From Candidatus Terasakiella magnetica (lineage in GTDB: Bacteria > Pseudomonadota > Alphaproteobacteria > Rhodospirillales > Terasakiellaceae), in NCBI RefSeq assembly GCF_900093605.1, contig NZ_FLYE01000003.1, positions 62,001-126,000 on the forward strand: DNA of 64,000 nt, given 5' to 3'. A program made the translations under genes and the position numbers. Below the pieces are notes generated by a model that was given only the letters and a program-made list of their open reading frames with translations, was not told the DNA's origin and did not search any database. Positions 16,037 through 24,160 of the stretch are shown here, piece after piece. The first letter of the stretch is position 1; every line of letters starts with the position of its first letter.

Positions 16037-16729
16037 TTAGCGACCTGCTTTTTGCAGCAAAGCCCCGTGTTTTTTCAACCAATGGCGCGATTTTTTGGCA
16101 TCGACATTGAAGCTGGCAACCGTCTCCCAAAAGGCGGGGCTATGATCCATATGCCTGAGGTGGGAGACTTCATGGGCGATGACATATTCAAAAATATCCT
16201 CAGGGGCCATAATCAAGCGCCAGTTAAAAGACAGGTTGCCTGTGGAAGAACACGAGCCCCAACGCGAGACCGTATCGCGCACGCTGATGCGTTTGACCTC
16301 TTTACCCAATTGAGCCGCCATATCATGGGCTAGGGCATGAATGTCAGATTTGGCCTGTTTTTTAAGCCAGTCGGTTAAGCGGCGTTGAAAAAATTCCGTC
16401 TTACCAGCAATAAAAATCTGATCACCTTCGCGCCACACAGTCCCGCGTGCTTCTGGTTGATGGATGAGCGTATGGGGGCGCCCGCGCAAAGATATTTCTT
16501 GTCCATGGGCGAATTTCATGGCTTGGGGCTGTTTGGAAAACTGGTTGGCAATCCAGACTTTATTGCGACTTGCCATTTCCAAGCCTTCATGGGTCGAAAC
16601 CCCATGGGGCAGGGTGACGATAATGCCGTCTTCTTTGAGGTTAAGGCGTAAAATTAAGCGTCGGGCTTGTTTATTCCAGCGTAAAGTAACGGGAATGGAT
16701 TGACCATCCAGCTCGATAAAGTGGCTCAA
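16037..16729 (-). CDS. YgjP-like metallopeptidase domain protein (DUF45/M48-related)
   Basis: 230 residues. The zinc motif HEXXH appears as AHEVSHLRHMDHSPAFWETV, preceded by RDTVSRWGSCSSTGNLSFNW, the usual hallmark of the YgjP/DUF45 group. N-terminal RWNKQARRLILRL is also typical. It shares a 4-base overlap with truA upstream, so it is co-translated. Function of the family is not settled. Confidence 0.86.
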   Translation of the reverse strand: MSHFIELDGQSIPVTLRWNKQARRLILRLNLKEDGIIVTLPHGVSTHEGLEMASRNKVWIANQFSKQPQAMKFAHGQEISLRGRPHTLIHQPEARGTVWREGDQIFIAGKTEFFQRRLTDWLKKQAKSDIHALAHDMAAQLGKEVKRISVRDTVSRWGSCSSTGNLSFNWRLIMAPEDIFEYVIAHEVSHLRHMDHSPAFWETVASFNVDAKKSRHWLKKHGALLQKAGR

Positions 16730-17463
16730 TATTTCGCCTCAACGAAATAAAGCCCATAAGCTGGTGCGGTCTCGCCACCTTTGGCGCGGTCCTTGGCATC
16801 AAGGGCATTTTGCAAATCTTCTGCCGACCATTTGCCCCGCCCAATCAAGGTGAGTGTGCCGACAATGTTGCGTACTTGGTGATGTAAGAAAGAGCGCGCA
16901 CGACAACGCACATGGATTTCTTTGCCAACCCGCTCAACGCTAAGTTCATCAAGCGTGCGAAAAGGGCTGTCTGCTTGGCATTGAGAAGCACGAAAGGTGC
17001 TGAAATCATGATGACCGATGAGAAGCTGGGCGGCCATATTCATGGCTTCCACATCTAATTCGCGCTGAAACCACCAGACACGTCGGTCATCCAAAGCCGG
17101 GCGACCTGAGCGACATAGAATGCGATAAAGATAGCTGCGCTCTATACAGCTAAAACGCGCATGAAATTCTTCATCTACTTCTTCGCAATGCAGGATGGAA
17201 ATCTTATGGGGTTTGATATGGTGATTAATCGCCAGTTGAACTTTATTGGCAGGGATGTTTTTTGCCATATCGAAATGGGCAACCATGCCTAAACCATGGA
17301 CACCCGCATCCGTGCGCCCGGCAACATGAAGGCGCACCTCTTGTCCGGCAAAAATGACACAAGCATCTTCAATGGCCTGTTGTACGCTCATTCCATTGTT
17401 TTGACGTTGCCAGCCCACAAGGCCCGTGCCGTCATATTCTATGGTTAATTTATATCTTGGCAT
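16726..17463 (-). CDS. truA: tRNA pseudouridine(38-40) synthase
   Basis: 245 residues, full length. The catalytic aspartate lies in AGRTDAGVHGLGMVAHF, with YDGTGLVGWQRQNNGMSVQQ at the N-terminus and RSFLHHQVRNIVGTLTLIGR near the C-terminus. It isomerises uridines 38-40 in the anticodon arm. In many alphaproteobacteria it follows def and fmt on one strand; here an unrelated gene on the opposite strand lies between. Confidence 0.95.
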   Translation of the reverse strand: MPRYKLTIEYDGTGLVGWQRQNNGMSVQQAIEDACVIFAGQEVRLHVAGRTDAGVHGLGMVAHFDMAKNIPANKVQLAINHHIKPHKISILHCEEVDEEFHARFSCIERSYLYRILCRSGRPALDDRRVWWFQRELDVEAMNMAAQLLIGHHDFSTFRASQCQADSPFRTLDELSVERVGKEIHVRCRARSFLHHQVRNIVGTLTLIGRGKWSAEDLQNALDAKDRAKGGETAPAYGLYFVEAKY

Positions 17464-17579
17464 GGGCTTCTTTTAACGTTTTTGGAAAAAAAAGGCGATA
17501 TTTTTTCGTCTTATACATAAATATATGTTAGGAATAATATAAGCGCTTGTAATAGATCAAAGAATTAAGGAAGTTTCCC

Positions 17580-18671
17580 GTGGCAAAAAAAGGCGTACGC
17601 TTACCTGAAGCGGAAGCAAGAGACTACGACGCAGAGGACCGCAAACGTATACAGGATGATATGGATTCCATGTATGCTGTGCCTTTGTCGATCTTACCGC
17701 TTGAGACAACAGGGCTTAAACGCGCCCGTATGGTTAAGAACGTTAAGCTACAAAGCGCTATTGAGGTTTTTGCCGATAAGGAAACAGGCTCTGGCCAACT
17801 TGACGTTGAGGATTTACCCGGTGAATTTGATTGGCCGGATGATAAAACGCATCCTGATCTGATCATCATGCGCAAACTCTCTGTTCTACAGAGTTATGAT
17901 ATTTATTCTTTGCGAATCACACTTCGCGAACATGGCATTCCGGTGAATGACGATGTCTCCCTTTCGCTGTCTGCTGATAAGCAGGCGGAATTGGCAGGCT
18001 ATATGCGCAGCTTCACCATGCCCTTGATCATGCAGATTTATGGCTCTGAAGATGCATCCATTCAGTCTTTTCAGGATGTGGTTGGTCTGTTTAAAGACCC
18101 CGATGTGAAAAAGGCCCGTGATAAGCTGCAGCAAATGGCGGAAAAGCTTGATATTGATCTGATGGAAATTCCAAAATTCCTTGAAGATTATGGTGATATC
18201 TTCCTATCCCTTTCTTATTACCGCCAAAATATGGATAACATCATGCCGGTGGTAAATGAATTCCTCGATTCTATGGAAGGCATTCGTTCAAACTGGCAGT
18301 TACGTAATGACCCGGCTTTGATGAAGACCTGCACAATGGTTGAAAACACCATTAACGAGACCTGTGCGTCTATTTCCGGTCGATTTGAAACGTTCAATAA
18401 AGCTTCTAAAAGCATGTGGAAAAACCTGAATGCGGAACGTTTCCGTCAGGTGAAAGGCATGATTGAAAGTTACCATACGGTCATTGGTGGTATTTTGTGC
18501 GGCCTGACCGTCAAGATGATTCACTGGAAACGCCTCTTCCCAGACCCAGAACTTGGTGGCCCGGTGCGTCGTGCTGAGTTCATCATGTCTGAGATGAAAC
18601 AGGGTATCAACCGTATGCGTGACCTTGAACAGGCCCAGCCTATGGGTGCTGCGCTGGATGTGGATGAGTAA
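17580..18671 (+). CDS. Hypothetical protein, unknown family
   Basis: 363 residues from a GTG with AAGGAAG about 7 bases before it. I do not recognise it. It is soluble and largely helical, without a signal peptide. The N-terminal 90 residues are polar; the middle has DLIIMRKLSVLQSYDIYSLR and repeated Leu/Asp-rich helices; the C-terminal third has FETFNKASKSMWKNLNAERF and VIGGILCGLTVKMIHWKRLF. The helical pattern recalls cytoskeletal-adaptor or signalling coiled-coil proteins, but no domain can be named. It sits on the opposite strand between truA and fmt, and its TAA abuts the fmt stop (TAATTA). Confidence 0.75.
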   Translation: MAKKGVRLPEAEARDYDAEDRKRIQDDMDSMYAVPLSILPLETTGLKRARMVKNVKLQSAIEVFADKETGSGQLDVEDLPGEFDWPDDKTHPDLIIMRKLSVLQSYDIYSLRITLREHGIPVNDDVSLSLSADKQAELAGYMRSFTMPLIMQIYGSEDASIQSFQDVVGLFKDPDVKKARDKLQQMAEKLDIDLMEIPKFLEDYGDIFLSLSYYRQNMDNIMPVVNEFLDSMEGIRSNWQLRNDPALMKTCTMVENTINETCASISGRFETFNKASKSMWKNLNAERFRQVKGMIESYHTVIGGILCGLTVKMIHWKRLFPDPELGGPVRRAEFIMSEMKQGINRMRDLEQAQPMGAALDVDE

Positions 18672-19625
18672 TTAATCCAGCTTTTCACCAAGCGCAATAT
18701 CAAACCCTCTGAGGAAGCTTTCAGCATCAGTGGCACCTTTGCCACTGCGTTGAACGCGCGTGAGTTTTAAGGCCCCTTTTGCACAGGCAATGACAAGCCC
18801 GTGCGTATCAAGACGGGTGCCGGCCTCACCGTCCATGTCCACAATCTCGGCTTCAATCACTTTGATGCGGTCTTTGCCTTTGGCAAACCAAGTGCCGGGC
18901 CATGGGGTGAAGGCGCGAATTTTGCGATCAATCTCAAGCGCATTTTGTGACCAGTCAATCTGGCTTTCGCCTTTTTCCAGTTTTTTAGCGTAGGTTACGC
19001 CCTCTTCAGGCTGGGCTTGAGGTTTGGCAAAGCCACCTTCAACTGCGCGCAAAGCTTCAAGGGTGAGCTGTGCACTTTCCATAGATAGGCTATCATGTAG
19101 GCTCTCGCCCGTTGTTTCAGGGGTAATGGGCACAGGCTGGACCAGTAACATATCCCCCGTATCAAGCCCCACATCCATCTGCATAATGGTGACACCTGAG
19201 ACATCATCGCCTGCTTCAATGGCGCGCTGGATGGGGGCTGCACCTCGCCAACGTGGCAGGATAGAAGCATGGGCATTAAGGCAGCCATATTTGGGCGCAT
19301 CCAAAATGACTTTGGGCAGGATCAATCCATAAGCCGCTACAATGGCACAATCAGCATTTAGATCAGCAAAGGCTTGGCGGTCTTCCTCGCTTTTTAAGTT
19401 AAGCGGGGTGCGCACCTCAATGCCTTGGCTTTCAGCATAGGCATGAACGGGCGTCAGATTAACCTTTTGCCCGCGTCCACTTTTGCGCGGAGGTTGGCTA
19501 TAAACACACACAACCTCATGGCCTGCATCAATGAGGGCGGCGAGAATCGGCACGCTGAAATCCGGCGTCCCCATAAAAATAAGACGCATGGGTTTTTCGA
19601 CTTTTTGGAATTCTTCTTCGCTCAT
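18672..19625 (-). CDS. fmt: Methionyl-tRNA formyltransferase
   Basis: 317 residues from 19625. The typical family start is MRLIFMGTPDFSVPIL, which would place it at the ATG at 19589 and remove 12 residues; neither start has a strong ribosome binding site. Motifs: NAHASILPRWRGAAPIQRAI (formyl-folate catalysis, with N, H and the distal D in MDVGLDTGDML) and PWPGTWF in the C-terminal domain. It formylates initiator Met-tRNA. It follows def across a short gap that contains a repeat element. Confidence 0.94.
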   Translation of the reverse strand: MSEEEFQKVEKPMRLIFMGTPDFSVPILAALIDAGHEVVCVYSQPPRKSGRGQKVNLTPVHAYAESQGIEVRTPLNLKSEEDRQAFADLNADCAIVAAYGLILPKVILDAPKYGCLNAHASILPRWRGAAPIQRAIEAGDDVSGVTIMQMDVGLDTGDMLLVQPVPITPETTGESLHDSLSMESAQLTLEALRAVEGGFAKPQAQPEEGVTYAKKLEKGESQIDWSQNALEIDRKIRAFTPWPGTWFAKGKDRIKVIEAEIVDMDGEAGTRLDTHGLVIACAKGALKLTRVQRSGKGATDAESFLRGFDIALGEKLD

Positions 19626-19634
19626 GATGCTCTC

Positions 19635-19659
19635 GTCATTCTGGCAAAGGCCAGTATCT
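19635..19659. repeat. Short palindrome of the CCAGAATGAC family between def and fmt
   Basis: GTCATTCTGGC (19635-19645), AAAG, GCCAG (19650-19654): CTGGC and GCCAG form a 5-bp stem with a tetraloop. Read on the minus strand it ends GCCAGAATGAC, the same end as the elements at 7516 and 45649. Confidence 0.6.
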
Positions 19660-19708
19660 TTATTTTAAGGGCTTTGTCTCTGGGCGGTGTGCCAGATAGG
19701 GCAGGGTA

Positions 19709-20218
19709 TTAACCTGTCTTTTTAAGCTTGGTCAGTTTTTTAATGATAATGGCGCGTTTGAGGCGCGAGATATGATCGATAAAAAGTTTGCCGTTAAGGT
19801 GATCAATCTCATGCTGGATGCAGGTTGCAAGCAGGCCGTAGGCCTCCATTTCCTGTGGGGCACCATTTTCATCAAGGTATTTCACCTTCACTTTTTCTGG
19901 ACGTTCCACATCCCCAAAGCTTTTGGGAACCGACAGGCAGCCTTCTTCATAAGAAGCCAGCTCTTCAGAGGCCCATGTGATTTCAGGATTGATCATTTTG
20001 ACAGGCTTGGCACCTTCATCATCCTCTGAAACATCAATGACAATCACTTGCTGCAAGATACCCACTTGCGGGGCAGCCAAGCCAATGCCCGGGGCATCAT
20101 ACATGGTTTCCAGCATGTCATCGAGAAGGGCGCGAATACTGTCATTAACATCAACAACAGGGGCGGCCTTCTTCTTTAAAACAGGGTCCGGTGCAGTCAG
20201 GATTTCTAAAATAGCCAC
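19709..20218 (-). CDS. def: Peptide deformylase
   Basis: 169 residues. All three class I motifs are visible: [17 protein letters not shown] (zinc Cys) and QHEIDHLNG (zinc His residues and catalytic Glu). It removes the formyl group from nascent proteins, paired here with fmt that adds it. The C-terminus is Lys-rich. Confidence 0.97.
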   Translation of the reverse strand: MAILEILTAPDPVLKKKAAPVVDVNDSIRALLDDMLETMYDAPGIGLAAPQVGILQQVIVIDVSEDDEGAKPVKMINPEITWASEELASYEEGCLSVPKSFGDVERPEKVKVKYLDENGAPQEMEAYGLLATCIQHEIDHLNGKLFIDHISRLKRAIIIKKLTKLKKTG

Positions 20219-20284
20219 GACAGGGTCTCTTTGCTTTGTTCAAACTTTGCTCTGGACATAAGAGGATCAGGCCCAAAGGTCAAG

Positions 20285-20926
20285 TTAAAGCGGGCCAAAT
20301 TCACCTGATTTGCGGTCATAAGCGCGCAATTGCCCGCTTTCGATATCAAAATGCAAACCATAGATTTTGAGCTCTTTATTCTCAACGCGCTCATTTACAA
20401 AATCAAAGGTCAGTAGATTGTTCATGGAATTGACAATAGAAGCATATTCAATTTCACGCGGGATACGTTTGCCGGACTTGATGGAATCTGCACAACAGCA
20501 CGGGTTTTTGAAAACTTCATGGGCGATATCAACCCAGTGATGGACAAATTCAGTTCCCAGCTTATCAGGATCATTTTCCGTATCAATCGCGGCTTGAATG
20601 GCCCCGCAATGGGCATGGCCCATAATCATGATATTTTCAACTTTAAGCACCTTAACCGCATATTCAAGGGCTGAACTTACCCCATGATAGTGGGTGTCAT
20701 TTTCATGGGGCGGCACAAGGTTGCCCACATTGCGAATGGCAAAAATTTCACCGGGCTCATTTTGCAAAATAATGGAAGGCTCCACACGAGAGTCCGCACA
20801 GGAAATCAATAGAGTTTTTGGATGCTGACCGTTTTCGACCAAGTCATGAAAGGTGTCTTTATGATCCAGATAGTATCCTTGCAGAAATTTCAGGTAACCT
20901 ACTTTAAGCTTCGCTGTTGCTTCCAT
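20285..20926 (-). CDS. Beta-class carbonic anhydrase
   Basis: 213 residues from the ATG at 20926, chosen because GGGAG lies about 10 bases upstream; the frame stays open for 34 more codons to 21028. Zinc ligands are in ISCADSRVEPS (Cys, and the Asp-Arg dyad) and GHAHCGAI (His and Cys). FAIRNVGNLVPP is typical of the family. A cysteine triplet (NPCCCADS) lies at about residues 140-150. It interconverts CO2 and bicarbonate. It lies upstream of def on the same strand. Confidence 0.92.
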   Translation of the reverse strand: MEATAKLKVGYLKFLQGYYLDHKDTFHDLVENGQHPKTLLISCADSRVEPSIILQNEPGEIFAIRNVGNLVPPHENDTHYHGVSSALEYAVKVLKVENIMIMGHAHCGAIQAAIDTENDPDKLGTEFVHHWVDIAHEVFKNPCCCADSIKSGKRIPREIEYASIVNSMNNLLTFDFVNERVENKELKIYGLHFDIESGQLRAYDRKSGEFGPL

Positions 20927-21114
20927 CTTCTTCACTCCCAATTTGCCACACGGGCTATAGCCAATGTCCATGTCGATTAGAACGAATGTAATGTTTTTTG
21001 CCAAGGGGTCAAGAGGGTGAAAGCGCAATTCGGTATTGCAATGCGTATTTTTGATGACATGTGTATCTTTGATTGTATAATTACAAAAGGTTTAGCGTTG
21101 AGATAGGTGATGAT

Positions 21115-22173
21115 ATGGATCAGGATAGCAGAAAGCAGGTAAAAGTAGGTGTACTTATTACTGTGATTGCAGCCGCTATAATTGGTGGTGGTACGTTTGT
21201 TTTTAATAAGCTCACTGATAAGCCGGAACAAATATCAATAGGACCTGTTCTTGATCGATATGAAAAAGCAATTGGGCAAGTTGCTGAACTAAAAAAAGCC
21301 CTCGCCGCGGCACAAACAGAAGCCAGCCGTGACGAGCGTGCTGAAATTCAGGCTGAACTTGAAAAAGGTAAAACGACCAAATCAGAAGAGATTCTAGAAC
21401 GGGTTCTTGAACGCGAGAAAAACCATTTGGAACGCGCGGCTGAAGCTGCTTTTCATATCGGTGTTTTAGCCTATTTGCATGATAATCATAAAGCATACAA
21501 AAATTTCAAACGCGCAACAGAACTTAATCCTGAATATGCCGCGGCGTGGAATCGTCGTGGGAGTATTGAAGGTCGTTTAGGTGAGCTGGCTGCTGCTGAG
21601 GACTCTTATCAAAAAGTATTGAGTTTTGGGCGAGAACAGCAAGATAAAGAAGCTCAGGCGGTTGCCTATGATAATCTTGGTATTGTGGAGCAAACCCGAG
21701 GTAACCTTGATGCAGCAGTTGATTATTATGAAAAATCCTTGGCATTAAATGAGGAGCTTGGTCGCAAAGAGGGTATGGCTATTCAATATGGTAATCTTGG
21801 GGTTGTGGAGCAAAACCGGGGCAAGCTTGATGCGGCAATTGAGTATTATGAAAAATCCTTGGCAATAGAAAAAGAACTTGGTCGCAAGGAGGGCATGGCC
21901 TCTAATTATGGTAATCTCGGAATTGTGGAGAAAACCCAGGGCAATCTTGATGCGGCAATTGAATATTATGAAAAATCCTTGGCATTAAATGAGGAACTTG
22001 GTCGCAAGGAGGGTATGGCCTCTGATTACGGGAACCTCGGTTATTTGGAAGAGGTGCGGGGCAATAAAGAAGCAGCGCGGGCCTATTTCATAAAGGCGCT
22101 GGATCTTTTTAAAGATATTGGGGCAAAGCTTTTGATCAAGCAGATGGAAGAGGCTTTAGCTTCTGTACAGTAA
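21115..22173 (+). CDS. Membrane-anchored tetratricopeptide repeat protein
   Basis: 352 residues from the ATG at 21115, preceded by AGGTGATGAT; a frame extension begins at 21073. An N-terminal membrane helix (VGVLITVIAAAIIGGGTFVF) follows a short charged start. A coiled coil comes next (residues about 45-100). The C-terminal half has TPR units, including three and a half nearly identical 40-residue repeats of the type YGNLGIVEQ...GNLDAAIEYYEKSLALNEEL. The repeats are of the kinesin-light-chain/TPR_12 type and probably bind a peptide partner. The partner is unknown. Confidence 0.8.
   Translation: MDQDSRKQVKVGVLITVIAAAIIGGGTFVFNKLTDKPEQISIGPVLDRYEKAIGQVAELKKALAAAQTEASRDERAEIQAELEKGKTTKSEEILERVLEREKNHLERAAEAAFHIGVLAYLHDNHKAYKNFKRATELNPEYAAAWNRRGSIEGRLGELAAAEDSYQKVLSFGREQQDKEAQAVAYDNLGIVEQTRGNLDAAVDYYEKSLALNEELGRKEGMAIQYGNLGVVEQNRGKLDAAIEYYEKSLAIEKELGRKEGMASNYGNLGIVEKTQGNLDAAIEYYEKSLALNEELGRKEGMASDYGNLGYLEEVRGNKEAARAYFIKALDLFKDIGAKLLIKQMEEALASVQ
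21661..22065 (+). repeat. Direct 120-bp repeats encoding TPR units
   Basis: Within the TPR gene the 120-base unit that encodes AIEYYEKSLA...LGRKEGMA and the following NLG helix occurs three to four times with few base differences (for example TATTATGAAAAATCCTTGGC at about 21723, 21843 and 21963). Such close DNA copies mean recent internal duplication and possible copy-number change. Confidence 0.85.
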
Positions 22174-22180
22174 GGGCGGC

Positions 22181-23038
22181 TTAGCTGGCGAACTCTGACT
22201 TTTTATAGCCTTGGGCATAAAGCAGGGCGGTTAAATTCCCGTTTTGTACATTATGTTTGGCTTTGGCGATGACGCTTGGTTTGGCGTGATAGGCGATGCC
22301 AAGTCCGGCTTCTAAAATCATCGGCAGGTCGTTGGCACCATCACCCACAGCGACAGCCTCATCGGTGGTGAAACCTTGATCTTGAGAGAGGGATTTCAGA
22401 TAGGTCAGTTTGGAATCTTTGGTCACGATGGGGTCGATCACATTGCCTGTGAGCGTACCCTCAAGGATTTCCATATTATTGCCCGCATTAAAATCAAACC
22501 CGACTTGGTCTGCCACGCGTGAGGTGAAGAAGGTAAAGCCCCCAGATACAAGCGCGCAATAGGCCCCGTTTGCTTTCATGGTTGCCACAAGTTCTTTGGC
22601 TCCATTGGTGAGATGGACCATCTTCATGGCCTCTAACAAAAATTCTTCAGACAGGCCTTTAAGCATGGCAACGCGTTCGCGCAAGGCTTCGCGAAAGGGG
22701 ATTTCACCGTTCATAGCACGCGTGGTGATTTCTGCCACTTGGTCTTTTAATCCGGCAAATTCTGCCAAATCATCCAATGTCTCGCCCGTTACAATGGTCG
22801 AATCCATATCGGCAATCAGCAGCTTTTTCTTTCGCAGCGATGTGCTTTGAAAGATCAAATCCACATGGGGCAAGGTCTCTTGCAAGGCGGTGAGATTAAT
22901 GACGTCTGTAATCTCGACATCATAGGCTTCGCCTTCTGATAAGCAGCGCGGATCGGCCCCTTTAATATGGGCGATAATTTCTTTTGGAGAAATTTGTTGC
23001 TTGTCAGGATTTGCAATAAGGGTCAGAACGTAGGACAT
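22181..23038 (-). CDS. serB: Phosphoserine phosphatase
   Basis: 285 residues. HAD motifs: the nucleophile in LLIADMDSTIVTGETLDDLA, motif II in ALVSGGFTFFTSRVA, and motif IV in VAVGDGANDLPMILEAGLGI. The N-terminal 70 residues are an ACT-like domain. It makes L-serine from phosphoserine. The gene is divergent from miaA with a 62-base gap, a frequent arrangement in alphaproteobacteria. Confidence 0.95.
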   Translation of the reverse strand: MSYVLTLIANPDKQQISPKEIIAHIKGADPRCLSEGEAYDVEITDVINLTALQETLPHVDLIFQSTSLRKKKLLIADMDSTIVTGETLDDLAEFAGLKDQVAEITTRAMNGEIPFREALRERVAMLKGLSEEFLLEAMKMVHLTNGAKELVATMKANGAYCALVSGGFTFFTSRVADQVGFDFNAGNNMEILEGTLTGNVIDPIVTKDSKLTYLKSLSQDQGFTTDEAVAVGDGANDLPMILEAGLGIAYHAKPSVIAKAKHNVQNGNLTALLYAQGYKKSEFAS

Positions 23039-23100
23039 TATATCGGTGCTGTTTGTTTTCGCAGTGCGTCATTTTATGCCAGAGGAAGTCGTTAAAGTCT

Positions 23101-24048
23101 ATGGCTGAGACAGGGAAAAATAAGGTTGTTGTCATTGGTGGCCCGACAGCAAGCGGAAAATCCGCCACCGCATTGGATGTGGCACAAGAATTTAATGGGG
23201 TCATTATCAATGCGGATTCCATGCAAATTTATAAAGGCCTGCCTGTGGTTACGGCCTGCCCCACCCCTGAAGATGAGGCCCGCATTCCCCATCGCTTGTA
23301 TCAGGTGATGGACCCGGCAGAGACCTGTTCAGCAGGGCTTTGGGAAAAAATGTGCATTGAAGAAATTAACAAAGCATGGGCTGAAGGCAAGCTGCCCGTG
23401 GTGACCGGAGGTACTGGTCTTTATATAAAGACATTGGTGGAAGGCATTTCTCAATTGCCACCGATTCCCGATGATATCCGCAATGCTGTGCGAAAACGCG
23501 GTGATGAAGATGGGGTAGAGGCGCTTTATAAAGAGCTTTGTGAAAAAGACCCTGAAATGGGTGCGCGTTTAAAACCACGCGATATGCAGCGAATCTGTCG
23601 TGCCTTGGAAGTTTTGGAAACCACAGGCAAATCATTGGCAGTGCTGCAACGAGAGATCAAGCCGCAGCCGGTACTCAAAGCCGATTACGCCACCCATGTG
23701 ATTATGCCGCCGCGCGATATTTTGTATGGGCGTTGTGATAAACGTTTTGATATCATGCTGGATCAAGGCGCTATTGAAGAAGTGCGCGCCCTTGAGGCCA
23801 TGAAATTGGACCCTAAAGTCCCTGCTATGAAAGCCTTGGGTGTGCCCGAGCTGTTATCATATGTGCGCGGGCAAACCAGCCTTGATGAAGCACGCGAAAA
23901 AGCCCAGATGCAGACACGACGCTTTGCAAAAAGACAATGTACTTGGTTTAGAAATCAGATTTCCCACCCAAAAATCCATTCTGCGCAATATTCGGAAAGT
24001 TTGTGTGATGAAATTTATAATATAATTCGTCAATTTTTGTTGACCTAG
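23101..24048 (+). CDS. miaA: tRNA dimethylallyltransferase
   Basis: 315 residues from the ATG at 23101; an upstream frame to 23053 lacks family resemblance. P-loop VVVIGGPTASGKSATALDVA, the DSMQIYKGLPVVTACPT segment (catalytic Asp), VTGGTGLYIKTLVEGIS, and the C-terminal QMQTRRFAKRQCTWFRNQ identify it. It adds dimethylallyl to A37 of tRNAs reading UNN codons. GAGGAAG lies upstream at a somewhat long spacing. Confidence 0.95.
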   Translation: MAETGKNKVVVIGGPTASGKSATALDVAQEFNGVIINADSMQIYKGLPVVTACPTPEDEARIPHRLYQVMDPAETCSAGLWEKMCIEEINKAWAEGKLPVVTGGTGLYIKTLVEGISQLPPIPDDIRNAVRKRGDEDGVEALYKELCEKDPEMGARLKPRDMQRICRALEVLETTGKSLAVLQREIKPQPVLKADYATHVIMPPRDILYGRCDKRFDIMLDQGAIEEVRALEAMKLDPKVPAMKALGVPELLSYVRGQTSLDEAREKAQMQTRRFAKRQCTWFRNQISHPKIHSAQYSESLCDEIYNIIRQFLLT

Positions 24049-24082
24049 GGGACGCGACCCATTAGGTTGCGCAGCTCGAAGT

Positions 24083-24131
24083 CCGCGCAGGTGTGCGGGC
24101 GTACGTTGTTGTGCCCAGTGATTGGGTGCAC
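24083..24131 (+). promoter_or_regulatory. Structured leader upstream of ilvI
   Basis: Two hairpins lie between miaA and the ilvI ribosome binding site: CCGCGC (24083-24088), AGGT, GTGCGG (24093-24098), and GTGCCCA (24111-24117) against TGGGTGCAC (24123-24131). No T-run follows either. They may be a regulatory leader of the ilv operon or a processing site; no leader peptide with its own stop is visible. Confidence 0.4.
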
Positions 24132-24160
24132 AAGAATTCGTTGAGACGGAGGATAATTGC

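Noticed and set aside
21661-22065. CRISPR-like direct repeats
   Set aside because: The repeats are in frame, 120 bases long, without spacers, and encode TPR helices.
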